DNA of 64,000 bases. Source: an uncultured Microbulbifer sp. (GTDB lineage: Bacteria > Pseudomonadota > Gammaproteobacteria > Pseudomonadales > Cellvibrionaceae). The stretch spans positions 434,001-498,000 of the forward strand of contig NZ_CANNGQ010000004.1 in NCBI RefSeq assembly GCF_947504145.1. The letters run 5' to 3'. The notes beneath the pieces are model-generated. The model worked only from the letters and a program-made list of their open reading frames with translations. It ran no database searches and was not told where the DNA came from. This document shows positions 47,979 through 57,641 of the stretch, piece after piece (positions within the stretch are counted from its first letter, which is position 1; each line of letters opens with the position of its first letter). The position numbers and the translations under genes are program-made.

Positions 47979-49088
47979 TCAAAGACGCATCGGCATAATG
48001 ACATACACCGCGTCGCCCTCCTCAGGCTGCTGCAACAGTGCACTACTGTTGGCATCACCAAGGCCCACACGAATCTGGTCACTGTGAATCGCGGCAGTCA
48101 CGTCGAGCAGATAACCCACGTTGAACCCGATCTCGAGCGGATCGCCGTGGTAATCCACCGCCAGCTGCTCTTCCGCCTCTTCCTGTTCCGGGTTGTTTGC
48201 CACAATCTGCAACATGCCCTCGGAAAGCTGCAGGCGCACACCGCGATATTTTTCATTGGAAAGAATGGCCGCCCGCTGGAACGCCTGGCGCAGCGCAACC
48301 CGGTCCGCAAAAATTTCATTGCCGGTACCGCGCGGCAGAACACGCTCGTAATCCGGGAACTTGCCGTCAACCAGCTTGGAAGTGAAGGTAAAAGGCCCAC
48401 TATTTACGCGAATATGGTTGTTGCCGAGCACCACCTCGGCGCTCGCATCGGTATCTTCCAGCAGGCGACCCAGCTCGAGAACGCCCTTGCGCGGCACAAT
48501 AGCCTGAATCGGCGACTCTACATTAAGCCCTGGTGCGTCGCGATCGCACAGCGCAAGACGGTGCCCGTCAGTCGCCACCGCGCGCAGCTGCTGCGGGCGA
48601 CACTCCAACAACAGCCCGTTCAGGTAATACCGCACATCCTGCTGCGCCATGGCGAAGCCTGTGGCCTCGATCAGACGGCGAATTTCCCGCTGAGAAATCG
48701 TAAAACGGCTCTGCGCGCTGGTCTCCTCCTGGTTCGGGAAATCACTGGCAGGCAGCGTGGACAGCTGGAACCGGCTGCGACCACTGCGCAAAATCAGGCG
48801 CTCGCCATCTCGCTCAAACTTCAATTCCGATCCATCGGGCAGCGAGCGGCAGATATCCAGCAACTTGCGAGCGGGAACCGTAACTTCCCCCTCCATTTCT
48901 GCGGGCTGATCCAGTTGCAGGCGGCCGATAATCTCAACCTCGAGATCGGTACCAGTCAGGGACAGCTCCTGCCCCTGTAGCTGCAGTAGCACGTTCGCCA
49001 ACACCGGCAGGGTCTGACGCTTTTCTACCACGCCCGCTACCAGCTGCAGCGGTTTTACCAGGGCATCGCGGCTTACGCTGAATTTCAT
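47979..49088 (-). CDS. dnaN: DNA polymerase III sliding clamp (beta subunit)
   Basis: A 369-residue clamp made of three similar domains, starting MKFSVSRDALVKPLQLVAGVVEKRQTLPVL and ending in YVIMPMRL, the usual C-terminus. It tethers polymerase III to DNA. The ATG at 49088 has an AAGG site; the upstream in-frame start at 49145 was rejected. It lies 102 bases downstream of dnaA on the minus strand, before recF. Confidence 0.97.
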   Translation of the reverse strand: MKFSVSRDALVKPLQLVAGVVEKRQTLPVLANVLLQLQGQELSLTGTDLEVEIIGRLQLDQPAEMEGEVTVPARKLLDICRSLPDGSELKFERDGERLILRSGRSRFQLSTLPASDFPNQEETSAQSRFTISQREIRRLIEATGFAMAQQDVRYYLNGLLLECRPQQLRAVATDGHRLALCDRDAPGLNVESPIQAIVPRKGVLELGRLLEDTDASAEVVLGNNHIRVNSGPFTFTSKLVDGKFPDYERVLPRGTGNEIFADRVALRQAFQRAAILSNEKYRGVRLQLSEGMLQIVANNPEQEEAEEQLAVDYHGDPLEIGFNVGYLLDVTAAIHSDQIRVGLGDANSSALLQQPEEGDAVYVIMPMRL

Positions 49089-49190
49089 AGTTATCGCCTT
49101 GATCTCAGTTAGGTCTTTCTGGTTCTTCCAGCGCAAACAAAACACACCGTTCGCGCAAAAATTCGTTAGTTATCAAACTCTTATTAATGA

Positions 49191-50900
49191 TCACGTAGTC
49201 AGGGAGCGGGTGAGCAGACGCACATCCTCGCGAATATCCCCATCGGACTCCTGCAGCTCGCGGATCTTGCGGCAGGCGTGGAGCACCGTTGTGTGATCCC
49301 GGCCGCCGAACGCGTCGCCAATCTCCGGCAGACTGTGATTGGTCAGCTCCTTGGCCAGAGACATAGCCACCTGGCGCGGACGCGCTACGGAACGGCTGCG
49401 GCGCTTGGAAAGCAGGTCCGCCACCTTGATCTTGTAATACTCCGCAACCACCCGCTGGATATTATCCACACTCACCAGCCGATCCTGTAGCGCCAGCAGA
49501 TCTTTCAGTGCCTCGCGCACCAGAATATCGTCAATGGCGCGGCCGGTGAACTGCGCGTTGGCAATCACCCTACGCAGCGCCCCTTCGAGCTCCCGCACAT
49601 TGGAGCGAATGCGCTGGGCGATAAAAAATGCGGAATCGTGGGGAAGGTCCACACCCACCTGCTCCGCTTTTTTCATCAAAATCGCCACGCGGGTTTCGAG
49701 CTCCGGGGGTTCTACCGCCACGGTCAGCCCCCAACCAAAACGGGATTTGAGGCGCTCTTCGAGACCGTCGATTTCCTTGGGATAGCGATCGCAAGTGAGA
49801 ATGATCTGCTGGCCGCCTTCCAACAGCGCATTGAAGGTGTGGAAGAACTCCTCCTGGGAGCGCTCCTTACCGGCAAAGAACTGGATATCATCAATCAGAA
49901 GCGCGTCCACGGAGCGGTAGTAGCGCTTGAAATCGCTGATCGCGTTCAGCTGCAGGGCTTTCACCATGTCCGCCACAAACCGCTCAGAGTGCAGATACAC
50001 CACTTTCGCGTTGGGGTTGCGATCTACCAGGGCGTTACCTACGGCGTGCATAAGGTGAGTCTTACCCAGACCAACACCGCCGTATATAAAGAGTGGGTTG
50101 TATGCGCCGCCGGGGTTGTCGGAGATCTGTTGAGCCGCAGCCAGCCCCAACTGGTTTGACTTACCCTCAACGAACGACGCAAAAGTGAAACCGCGATTAA
50201 GGGCACTGCCGTGCTTGATTGCGCCCTCCACTTCAACCTTGCGCTGCCCGCCAGCGCCGTTGTTTGGCACCGGGGGAGCCGAAGAGTGCAAGTCGGCAGG
50301 AAGCCTCTCCGCGGGCGTCAGGGCATCAACACCCGCCTCTTCTGCCGCGAGATGCTGTACATCCTGTGGTACACGAGCGTGAGACGTGTTGGAGGAGCGA
50401 GAATGAACGCCACCCCCGTCGCCAAAGCTACCGCCCGGCATCACCCCGGCATTGGTATTGGAATGGGAACTGCCGCCGGCACTGTGCGCCGCAGGCACCG
50501 GAGACCTGGAGCTGGCACCGGGATAGTCCCCAGGGCCACCAAACCCACCACCGGAACCGGGCTGAGCAGAGCCGGCTGACGAATGACGCTGATACCCCAC
50601 CGACTGCGGCGCGGGTTCAGTACCACCGAAACTGCGGCGGAAGCGGGAGGTGCGGCGATCCAGCGCCACCACTTCCACCGGCAGTGAACGACCGGCAAAC
50701 TGTTGCACCAACTCGCGAATACGATCGAGAAACTTGTCGCTTACCCAGTTGAGAATAAAGCGATTGGGCGCCACCAGACGCAGTTCCCCTTCGGAACTGT
50801 CGTCACTGACGCGCAGCGGCCGAATCCAGGTACTGAACTGCTGCGGCGGCAGCTCATCCTGCAAACAAGCGGCGCACTGCTTCCAAACGGAATCAGACAA
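49191..50900 (-). CDS. dnaA: Chromosomal replication initiator protein DnaA
   Basis: A 569-residue DnaA with domain I (1-82, [24 protein letters not shown]), an unusually long low-complexity linker (about 83-235, rich in Gly, Ser, Pro and His), the AAA+ domain (Walker A K280 in GGVGLGKTH, Walker B D337/D338 in LLIDDIQFF), and the DnaA-box-binding domain IV ([37 protein letters not shown]). The TTG start at 50900 has a strong AGGGGG ribosome-binding site; upstream reading gives an untypical 62-residue extension. It is divergent from rpmH, with two DnaA boxes between them. Confidence 0.96.
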   Translation of the reverse strand: MSDSVWKQCAACLQDELPPQQFSTWIRPLRVSDDSSEGELRLVAPNRFILNWVSDKFLDRIRELVQQFAGRSLPVEVVALDRRTSRFRRSFGGTEPAPQSVGYQRHSSAGSAQPGSGGGFGGPGDYPGASSRSPVPAAHSAGGSSHSNTNAGVMPGGSFGDGGGVHSRSSNTSHARVPQDVQHLAAEEAGVDALTPAERLPADLHSSAPPVPNNGAGGQRKVEVEGAIKHGSALNRGFTFASFVEGKSNQLGLAAAQQISDNPGGAYNPLFIYGGVGLGKTHLMHAVGNALVDRNPNAKVVYLHSERFVADMVKALQLNAISDFKRYYRSVDALLIDDIQFFAGKERSQEEFFHTFNALLEGGQQIILTCDRYPKEIDGLEERLKSRFGWGLTVAVEPPELETRVAILMKKAEQVGVDLPHDSAFFIAQRIRSNVRELEGALRRVIANAQFTGRAIDDILVREALKDLLALQDRLVSVDNIQRVVAEYYKIKVADLLSKRRSRSVARPRQVAMSLAKELTNHSLPEIGDAFGGRDHTTVLHACRKIRELQESDGDIREDVRLLTRSLTT

Positions 50901-51003
50901 GGAACCCCCTAAAAGACGGATCGAGGTGCGACTGCGCCCGAGTAAGCCTGCCAGCAAGCTGCTGCCCCAAAGGCCCCGGACTACACCCCAAAAGAAGGCG
51001 GCT

Positions 51004-51034
51004 AGTATATCCGTTGCACTGGGGGTTATCCACA
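51004..51034 (-). promoter_or_regulatory. Candidate dnaA promoter with overlapping DnaA box
   Basis: On the minus strand a TATACT -10 lies at 51009-51004, giving a leader near 100 bases before the TTG. The DnaA box at 51026-51034 falls at about the -35 position. This is the usual arrangement for DnaA self-repression. No consensus -35 hexamer is clear. Confidence 0.4.
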
Positions 51035-51366
51035 AATAACCCTGAATTGGGGACAACTTTCTGAAAGGAAAGCCTTGTAATATCAAACACTTGTGCAGAA
51101 ATTAATCGAGGGAAGCGCACTGAGAAACCCCAGTTATCCACAGAGACCTGTGGATACCTTGGGGTAAACCGGTGCACTTTCGCGATTACTCCTGACAATA
51201 CAATGGCTTGAGAAAATGGCGCCCGCTCCCACCGCAGTAGTGCGCGGTTACGCCAACCCACCACCCCTCCCGCACCTAATAAAGGAAGGTGGCAGGCCGG
51301 CGGGATGACAACAGCCTGCCCCCACAAAAAATACCGGGTTCCCGGGCGGAGAAGCGCACGATATCG

Positions 51367-51395
51367 TTGCTTTGGCTGGTTTCTTTCTATACAAT
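51367..51395 (+). promoter_or_regulatory. Candidate sigma-70 promoter of rpmH
   Basis: TTGCTT (51367-51372), 17 bases, then TACAAT (51390-51395). The rpmH start is about 138 bases downstream. Confidence 0.55.
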
Positions 51396-51532
51396 CCGCC
51401 GCCTTCGCAGCGCATAGCCCGCTCCGAAATCAGCCCAAATGGGCAAGCCGCAACGGGCTATTGCCGCAAGCGGTACCGAATCAGGCAAGCTCCAGGACAT
51501 AACTCCCGGACATAACTCCAGGTAGTAACACC

Positions 51533-51667
51533 ATGAAACGTACATTTCAGCCCAGCAACTTGAAGCGCAAGCGCAACCACGGCTTCCGTGCCCGTATGGC
51601 CACCAAAAACGGTCGTAAAATTCTGGCTCGTCGCCGCGCCAAGGGCCGTAAGGTTCTGTGCGCCTAA
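51533..51667 (+). CDS. rpmH: 50S ribosomal protein L34
   Basis: A 44-residue, strongly basic ribosomal protein: [20 protein letters not shown] begins the universal L34 sequence, and it ends [11 protein letters not shown]. It is too short for the usual gene-length cut-offs but unmistakable. It is the first gene of rpmH-rnpA-yidD-yidC, divergent from dnaA. It has a reasonable GG site upstream. Confidence 0.98.
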   Translation: MKRTFQPSNLKRKRNHGFRARMATKNGRKILARRRAKGRKVLCA

Positions 51668-51711
51668 GATTGCCGCATTGCGAGCAACCTTATATTTGCC
51701 ACTGAATTATT

Positions 51712-52194
51712 ATGCAGTGCCCACGCAGCGACTTCGCATTCGCAAAGCCGCTGCGGCTGCTCAAAGCGGCGCAGTATCGCGCCGTTTTTGATTCTGCGCC
51801 GGTTCGCGCCGCGCAGCCCCAATTCCTGATCCTCGCCCGCCCGAACGAGCTGGAACACCCCAGGCTCGGTCTCGTCATTGCCAAAAAACACGTCCGCAAC
51901 GCCACCGACCGCAATCGCATAAAGCGCATTGCCCGGGAAACCTTTCGCCTGCGACAACACGAGCTGTTTCCGCTGGACGCGCTGGTGCTTGCCCGCGGGG
52001 GCGCCGGCGATCTGGACAATGCCGCACTGACCAAGATTTTCAACAAGCTGTGGCGGAAACTGGATCAGCGGGCGCGCAACCCGCAAGCGGACGATCGTGG
52101 ATCAGAGCGGCCACGCAATCCGCGCCGCGGAAAAAAAAGAAGTGGTAACGAAAGCAAACCGGGAGCAGCGAAAGCGCCGGGGGGGACCCCGTGA
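51712..52194 (+). CDS. rnpA: Ribonuclease P protein component
   Basis: A 160-residue basic protein; the RNase P core is present with RPNELEHPRLGLVIAKKHVRNATDRNRIKRIARETFR, the family RNR motif in the middle. It helps the RNase P RNA cleave tRNA 5' leaders. The last 40 residues are an extra, low-complexity, basic tail. It overlaps yidD by four bases (GTGA). It follows rpmH by 44 bases. Confidence 0.94.
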   Translation: MQCPRSDFAFAKPLRLLKAAQYRAVFDSAPVRAAQPQFLILARPNELEHPRLGLVIAKKHVRNATDRNRIKRIARETFRLRQHELFPLDALVLARGGAGDLDNAALTKIFNKLWRKLDQRARNPQADDRGSERPRNPRRGKKRSGNESKPGAAKAPGGTP

Positions 52195-52454
52195 CCTGGC
52201 TCGCGATCAAGCTGATCCATCTGTACCGTTTGATCGCCAGCCCCTGGGTAGGCAACCAATGCCGTTTCTACCCCACCTGCTCCCGTTATGCAGAAGATGC
52301 ATTAAAAACCCACGGATTCTGGAAAGGGGGTTATTTAACCCTGCGCCGCCTTATAAAATGCCATCCTTGGCATCCCGGCGGTCTGGATCACGTTCCCCCC
52401 GTTCGCGCACAATTAAAAACTCCGGCGGTCGACGAGACTCCGCCACCGCAATAA
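52191..52454 (+). CDS. yidD: Membrane protein insertion efficiency factor YidD
   Basis: An 87-residue protein with the YidD signature: IHLYRLIASPWVGNQCRFYPTCSRYAEDAL and LRRLIKCHPWHPGGLDHVP, with the conserved cysteines in RFYPTCS and KCHP. It assists YidC-dependent membrane insertion. The GTG start overlaps the rnpA stop (GTGA). Only 13 bases separate it from yidC. Confidence 0.95.
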   Translation: MTWLAIKLIHLYRLIASPWVGNQCRFYPTCSRYAEDALKTHGFWKGGYLTLRRLIKCHPWHPGGLDHVPPVRAQLKTPAVDETPPPQ

Positions 52455-52467
52455 GGCTATCGACATA

Positions 52468-54150
52468 ATGGATTGGCAACGCTACACGCTGGTCGGCGGC
52501 ATCGCCGCGGTCCTACTGGCCCTGGTTTACCAGTGGAATGCTTTCGAAGAGCAGCACACCCCCGCCCTCGATCAGAAAACCGTGGTGCACAGCCAGTCCG
52601 CAGACTCGGAAACGCTGCCGAGCAGCGACACCCAGGCGAGCAGCAACGGCAGCCACAGTGGGAGTCAGAATGGCAATGAACTTCCCGAAGGTGCCATTCC
52701 CGAGGTTGGAGCCACCAGCCAGCCGAAACTGATCAGTGTAAAAACCGACACCCTGAGCGTGCTGATCGACCCCAACGGCGGTGACATCGTCAAGGTCGCA
52801 CTGCGCGAGTTTTACGAGAAAATCGACACCCCGGATCGCCCGCTGATTCTGCTCAACCGCACTCGCAGCCACACCTATGTCGCCAAGAGCGGCCTCGTGG
52901 GTGGCCAGGGCAACTGCTCCGCCGGTCGCCCGGCATTCTCCAGCGACGCCAGTGAATACGCCCTGCAGGAAGGAAGCGACACGCTGACCGTCGACCTGAA
53001 GCAGAGCCAGAACGACATCGGCTTTACCAAGCGCTTCACTTTCACCCGCGGCAACTACCTGGTCAAAGTATCCTACCTGGTGGACAACGGTCGCAGTAAA
53101 CCGCTGCTCGCCGGCATCTGTGGCGAGATAGTACGCGACAGCCTGGAGCCACCGGTCGACGTGGGCCTGGGCATGGCCCCGTTCCTCGGCGCAGCCCTGC
53201 ACACCAGTGAAGAGAATTACTTCAAACAGGATTTCGAGGATATCGCCAAAAAGCCCACCAGCGAGACGATCGAAGGTGGCTGGGTTGCGATGGTGCAGCA
53301 CTATTTCCTGAGTGCCTGGGTACCCAATCAGCAGGAGCGCAATACGTTCAACCTGCAGCCCATCGGCAACGGCCTGTACAGCATGGGCTTTACCAGTCCA
53401 CAACTGCGTATCGAGCCGGGCCAGCAGGGCACTGTTGAAGCGCAATTTTACGCGGGCCCCAAAGACGTGTTCAGCCTGGAGAAAATCTCCCCCTACCTCG
53501 ACCTGACGGTAGATTACGGCTGGCTGTGGTGGCTGGCGAAGCCCATGTTCCGGGTATTGAACTGGATCCACGAACACCTGGTGGACAACTGGGGCTGGTC
53601 GATCATCCTGCTGACCGTATTCATCAAAGCGCTACTGTACCCACTGTCTGCCGCGGGCCTGAAGTCCATGGCGCGCATGCGCAAATTCGCCCCGCAGATG
53701 AAGAAGCTGCAGGAGCAGTACAAAGACAACCGTCAGAAGCTGGCGGAAGAAACCATGAAGCTGTACCGCCGGGAGAAAATCAATCCGGTGGGGGGCTGTC
53801 TGCCTATCCTGTTGCAGATGCCGGTGTTTATCGGCCTCTACTGGATGCTGATGGAGACCGTGGAATTACGCCACGCGCCGTGGATTCTGTGGATCCACGA
53901 CCTTTCGGTAAAAGATCCCTACTTTATTCTGCCGGTGATCATGGGTGCCTCCATGTGGTTAATGCAGAAGCTGCAGCCACAGCCCACCGATCCAACTCAG
54001 GCGAAGATCATGCAGCTGATGCCAATCATGATGACCTTCTTCTTCCTGTGGTTCCCGGCCGGCCTGGTACTCTACTGGATTGCGAACAACCTGATCTCCA
54101 TCGCCCAGACCTGGTTTATCAACAAACAGGTCGAGGCTGCGAGCAAGTAG
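52468..54150 (+). CDS. yidC: Membrane protein insertase YidC
   Basis: A 560-residue insertase with an N-terminal helix, a large periplasmic P1 domain (residues about 40-340) and the conserved five-helix insertase core (WGWSIILLTVFIKALLYPLSAAGLKSMARMRK, INPVGGCLPILLQMPVFIGLYWML, PTQAKIMQLMPIMMTFFFLWFPAGLVLYW). It inserts and folds inner-membrane proteins, with or without Sec. It follows yidD and is followed by a terminator and mnmE. Confidence 0.97.
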   Translation: MDWQRYTLVGGIAAVLLALVYQWNAFEEQHTPALDQKTVVHSQSADSETLPSSDTQASSNGSHSGSQNGNELPEGAIPEVGATSQPKLISVKTDTLSVLIDPNGGDIVKVALREFYEKIDTPDRPLILLNRTRSHTYVAKSGLVGGQGNCSAGRPAFSSDASEYALQEGSDTLTVDLKQSQNDIGFTKRFTFTRGNYLVKVSYLVDNGRSKPLLAGICGEIVRDSLEPPVDVGLGMAPFLGAALHTSEENYFKQDFEDIAKKPTSETIEGGWVAMVQHYFLSAWVPNQQERNTFNLQPIGNGLYSMGFTSPQLRIEPGQQGTVEAQFYAGPKDVFSLEKISPYLDLTVDYGWLWWLAKPMFRVLNWIHEHLVDNWGWSIILLTVFIKALLYPLSAAGLKSMARMRKFAPQMKKLQEQYKDNRQKLAEETMKLYRREKINPVGGCLPILLQMPVFIGLYWMLMETVELRHAPWILWIHDLSVKDPYFILPVIMGASMWLMQKLQPQPTDPTQAKIMQLMPIMMTFFFLWFPAGLVLYWIANNLISIAQTWFINKQVEAASK

Positions 54151-54179
54151 CTTTAAGGTTGTTTAACACCTGCAAACCC

Positions 54180-54206
54180 AAGGGCCGCACTACGCGGCCC
54201 TTCCTT
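54180..54206 (+). terminator. Intrinsic terminator after yidC
   Basis: AAGGGCCGC at 54180-54188 pairs with GCGGCCCTT at 54194-54202 around ACTAC, followed by CCTTT. It lies 30 bases after the yidC stop and ahead of mnmE. Confidence 0.75.
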
Positions 54207-54233
54207 TATCTGACTTTTGGATAAACTCAAAGC

Positions 54234-55607
54234 ATGTCCCAGCAAAGCCCGAGCAAAGACACCATTGTTGCTGTCGCCACGCCACCCGGTCGCGGCGGCA
54301 TCGGCGTTATCCGCCTGTCCGGCCCAAAGGCCCGGGAGATTGGTGAGCGCCTCAGCGGCAAGCCACTCAAACCGCGCTTTGCCCACTATTGCGATTTCAC
54401 CCACAAAGAGAAATTGCTGGACCAGGGGCTGGCGTTGTTTTTCCCCGGCCCCAACTCGTTTACCGGCGAAGACGTGGTGGAGCTACAGGGCCACGGCGGC
54501 CCGGTGATCCTGGATACGCTGTTGTCTGCGCTGCTGGAACTGGGGGCTCACCAGGCGCGACCGGGAGAGTTTTCCGAGCGCGCATTCCTGAATGACAAGA
54601 TGGATCTGGCGCAAGCAGAAGCGATTGCGGACCTTATCGATGCCGGAAGTGCACAAGCCGCACAGAATGCACTGCGCTCACTGCAGGGTGTTTTTTCCGA
54701 AAAAATCGAAGAGTTGTCCACGAAACTTATACATTTACGTATCTATGTCGAAGCATCGATCGATTTTCCAGAAGAAGAAATCGATTTTCTTGCCGACGGC
54801 AAAGTAGCGGCGGATGTTGATGCCCTCCTCACTCAACTGGACGCGGTGGAGGCCCAGGCACGCCAGGGAACCATCATGCGCGAGGGCATGCAGGTGGCCA
54901 TCGCCGGAAAACCCAATGCCGGCAAGTCCAGCCTGCTGAATGCACTGGCGGGAAAAGATACTGCGATTGTCACTGACATCGCTGGCACCACCCGGGACGT
55001 GCTACGGGAACATATTCATATCGACGGTATGCCCCTGCACATTGCCGACACTGCGGGGCTCAGAGACTCCCCGGATCAGGTGGAGCAGATCGGGATGCAG
55101 CGCGCCTGGAGTGAGATACGCAGTGCCGACCGCGTACTGCTGGTCGTCGATGCCGCCGAGCTCACCAGCCTCGACCCGGAGCAGGCGTGGCCGGACTTTA
55201 CCCGCCAGCTGCCGGATCCAGAAAAGCTCACATTGGTGGTCAACAAGATCGACCTCACGGACTACACCGCCGGATTACAGGCACACAGTGATGGCGTGCC
55301 GATTGTGGCGATCAGCGCGGTGACCGGTGCCGGTATCGAAACACTGCAGCAGCACCTGAAACAGTGCATGGGGTATCAGGCTGGAAACGAAGGGACTTTC
55401 AGTGCTCGGCGCCGCCACCTGGATGCACTGGCGCGAGCGCGCGCGTTTATCGTGGAAGGTCAGGCACAGCTGAATGCGAGTGGCGCCGGTGAACTGCTGG
55501 CGGAGGATCTGCGACAGGCCCAGCAGGCACTGGGGGAGATCACCGGTGCCATGACCGCCGATGAGCTACTTGGCAAGATTTTTGGCAGCTTCTGTATCGG
55601 CAAATAA
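54234..55607 (+). CDS. mnmE: tRNA modification GTPase MnmE
   Basis: A 457-residue GTPase with an N-terminal folate-binding domain ([21 protein letters not shown]), a central helical domain, an inserted G domain ([30 protein letters not shown]) and the C-terminal CIGK motif with the essential cysteine. With MnmG it makes the cmnm5 group on U34 of several tRNAs. It follows yidC, as in most gammaproteobacteria. No change in key residues was seen. Confidence 0.97.
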   Translation: MSQQSPSKDTIVAVATPPGRGGIGVIRLSGPKAREIGERLSGKPLKPRFAHYCDFTHKEKLLDQGLALFFPGPNSFTGEDVVELQGHGGPVILDTLLSALLELGAHQARPGEFSERAFLNDKMDLAQAEAIADLIDAGSAQAAQNALRSLQGVFSEKIEELSTKLIHLRIYVEASIDFPEEEIDFLADGKVAADVDALLTQLDAVEAQARQGTIMREGMQVAIAGKPNAGKSSLLNALAGKDTAIVTDIAGTTRDVLREHIHIDGMPLHIADTAGLRDSPDQVEQIGMQRAWSEIRSADRVLLVVDAAELTSLDPEQAWPDFTRQLPDPEKLTLVVNKIDLTDYTAGLQAHSDGVPIVAISAVTGAGIETLQQHLKQCMGYQAGNEGTFSARRRHLDALARARAFIVEGQAQLNASGAGELLAEDLRQAQQALGEITGAMTADELLGKIFGSFCIGK

Positions 55608-55665
55608 CCGTACAAACCGATTCTGGCGTGAGGCCGAGCTGTTGACCGACGCCGCCCGATCCCGC

Positions 55666-56841
55666 CTACCCGATGGCCATCTTGCGGTCGCGCCCGGCCA
55701 AGGCGCCGCAGATCGCCATCAGCAGTGTTACCGCGATCCCCGCCAACAGCGGCGCCTGCCAACTCCCCCAGCGCTCCTGCAGACCACCGGCCAGTGTGGG
55801 GCCGGATGCCGCCAGCAAATATCCGAGAAACTGCGCCATCCCCGAAAGGCTCGCCGCCTGCCCGCTACTGTGGGTGCGAAACGCCATAAACATGATGGCC
55901 AGCAAAAAGCAGCCGCTGGAGCCAAAACCAAACACCGCCACCCACAGTGCCGCCCACTCCGGGTGGACCAGCAATCCCAACAGCGCACCGGTCATCAATA
56001 GCGCCATCAGTACTGCCATCAGCTTCTGATCGCTAAAACGGGCGATCACCGGCCCCAGAAACAGCCCCGGCAGCGCCGATGCCAACTGCATCTCCCCGTG
56101 TAAGGTTCCCGCCGCAACCGGCGAAAAGCCCGCATCGGCAAGAATCGCCGGCAACCAGCTGGCCATGGAATAGAACATCAGGGAATTGAACCCCATATAA
56201 AGAGTAATCTGCCACGCCAGCGGAGATCGCCAGAGAGCGCCACCGGTCCGCTCCGCCGTGTTCGCCGCACCCCGGGGCGCAGCCCGCAACGACCAGACAC
56301 CGATAGCGGCCAGCGGCACCAAGACGATGGCCGCCAAACCCAGCTGCCACCCCAACCACATCGCCAGGGGTACCACGCAAACGGACGCGAGCGCCCCCAC
56401 GGTGCCCATAGAAATACCACTGAGGCTGGTCGCTCGGGACACGTTCTGGGGAAAGTCCGATTTCACCAGGCTGGGCAACAGCACATTACCCAGAGCAATA
56501 CCGGCGCCGATGACGGCGGTGCCGGCAAACAATGCCACCACCGATCCCGCCGAGCGCAGCAGGATACCGGCCGCAATCGCCAGCAAAGCGCCAAAAATGG
56601 TTGCCCGCAGCCCCCAGCGGCGCGCCATGGCAGCCGCACACAGAGAACCTGCACTGAACATCAGCAGTGGCAAGGTTGTAAGAAGTCCCGCCGTGGACGC
56701 GCTCAGGCCCAGCTCCAGCTGCAAGGTCCCGATAAGAGGCCCGACCCCGGTAACCGGCGCGCGCAGACAGGCCGCCATCAGCACCAAACCACCGTAAAGC
56801 ACCCAGGGGTTTACCGGCTGAGATTGACTGTTCGATACCAC
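55666..56841 (-). CDS. MFS transporter (CynX/NimT-like)
   Basis: A 391-residue twelve-helix major facilitator protein with ACLRAPVTGVGPLIGTLQ near the start, a pattern of the cyanate/nitroimidazole (CynX/NimT) branch. Loop 2-3 and 8-9 motifs are recognisable (AMARRWGLRA and SDQKLMAVLM). The substrate is unknown. A GTG start at 56841 with a GGGAG site was chosen; an upstream TTG at 56907 is a poorer choice. It lies between convergent mnmE and the candidate origin upstream of mnmG, and is a likely accessory insertion. Confidence 0.82.
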   Translation of the reverse strand: MVSNSQSQPVNPWVLYGGLVLMAACLRAPVTGVGPLIGTLQLELGLSASTAGLLTTLPLLMFSAGSLCAAAMARRWGLRATIFGALLAIAAGILLRSAGSVVALFAGTAVIGAGIALGNVLLPSLVKSDFPQNVSRATSLSGISMGTVGALASVCVVPLAMWLGWQLGLAAIVLVPLAAIGVWSLRAAPRGAANTAERTGGALWRSPLAWQITLYMGFNSLMFYSMASWLPAILADAGFSPVAAGTLHGEMQLASALPGLFLGPVIARFSDQKLMAVLMALLMTGALLGLLVHPEWAALWVAVFGFGSSGCFLLAIMFMAFRTHSSGQAASLSGMAQFLGYLLAASGPTLAGGLQERWGSWQAPLLAGIAVTLLMAICGALAGRDRKMAIG

Positions 56842-57412
56842 AGAAAAAAGGCTCCCGGACAAAAGATTCTTCCGGCGATCCTCCCGGAAAACAGACCGAG
56901 AGAACAAGAAGTAGGCAGGAAAGACAGGTTGATGCGCGGCATTCTATGTTGGCTCGATAAATTTATCGAGCCGCAACCCGGCCTGCCATAGGACTTTCTG
57001 GCTCCGTTTCCGCCAGCCCACATCCATCTAACGCGAACGAAACACAGCCCGCCCCCACCCAGACCACAAGAGTTGCCCACAATAATCCACAAGGTTATCC
57101 AGATGGACCACCTATCCAACACTGGTGCACAGCAATTTATCCCGCCAACCCACAGGTTTATTCACAATTTAGAGCGAACGCTCCTGTTGTTGCGGCGCAT
57201 GTGGACAAACCTATGGGGAAATGGTCATCAAAACCGGTACGGAAACGGGGACAAGTCGGGAGTCGCGATGAAACAGCCAAAGTTATCCCGTCTGTCCACA
57301 GCGGTGTACCGCGCTTATACCCTCGTAAAAGCAGGGGTTGAAGGGGTACTTATCATTGCCGTAAGTTACTGTTTTATAAGGGATTTATGCACCTATACAT
57401 AAAAACCACCCC

Positions 57413-57478
57413 CTCTAATAATTACTATAAATATAAACACATACATATACGTACAATATGTATAACTTTAATCATGTC
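57413..57478. promoter_or_regulatory. AT-rich tract, candidate DNA unwinding element
   Basis: About four fifths of the bases are A or T, in a GC-rich window. It includes a TACATAT/ATATGTA inverted pair at 57442-57462. It lies between the DnaA-box cluster and the mnmG leader. Confidence 0.55.
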
Positions 57479-57538
57479 GTTAAAAAGCAGCGAAAAATGA
57501 TTTTTCAAATGCCGCTTTTTTGCACAGCTCTTGGGCCC

Positions 57539-57544
57539 TATAAT
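57539..57544 (+). promoter_or_regulatory. Candidate -10 of the mnmG promoter
   Basis: TATAAT about 98 bases before the mnmG ATG. The expected -35 position holds only a T-run (57516-57521), so a weak promoter is inferred. Confidence 0.4.
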
Positions 57545-57641
57545 GTGCGGCCGAATTTTCCCCGCTGCGGTTTGCCACGACCAACCGCAGCACTTTCGGC
57601 TTCACCACCACAACACGCCAACGGCCCCTGAGCGCAACCCT

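Larger units (their letters stand above)
50901..51532. other. dnaA-rpmH intergenic region: dnaA control region and candidate replication origin
   Basis: The 632-base divergent space carries two perfect DnaA boxes TTATCCACA (51026-51034 and 51134-51142) and an inverted near-match TGTGGATAC at 51149-51157. In Pseudomonas the chromosomal origin lies in this interval. Here the boxes are few and the surroundings are only moderately AT-rich, so dnaA autoregulation is at least as likely. The rpmH promoter lies on the right. No gene was seen in the rest. Confidence 0.5.
56842..57641. other. mnmG upstream region: candidate chromosomal origin (oriC)
   Basis: This 800-base space has no credible gene. 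It holds a cluster of DnaA-box-like sites in about 320 bases: TTATTCACA (57158-57166, full match to TTWTNCACA), TAATCCACA (57083-57091), TTATCCAGA (57095-57103), TGTGGACAA (57200-57208), TTATGCACC (57385-57393) and two TTATCCCGN sites (57137 and 57283). A very AT-rich tract of about 65 bases follows near 57413-57478 on the mnmG side. That is the E. coli-like order of boxes and unwinding element beside gidA. A functional origin here is inference. Confidence 0.6.

Noticed and set aside
49089-49190. A separate promoter or terminator between dnaA and dnaN
   Set aside because: No hairpin with a T-run and no convincing promoter hexamers were found; simple cotranscription is enough.
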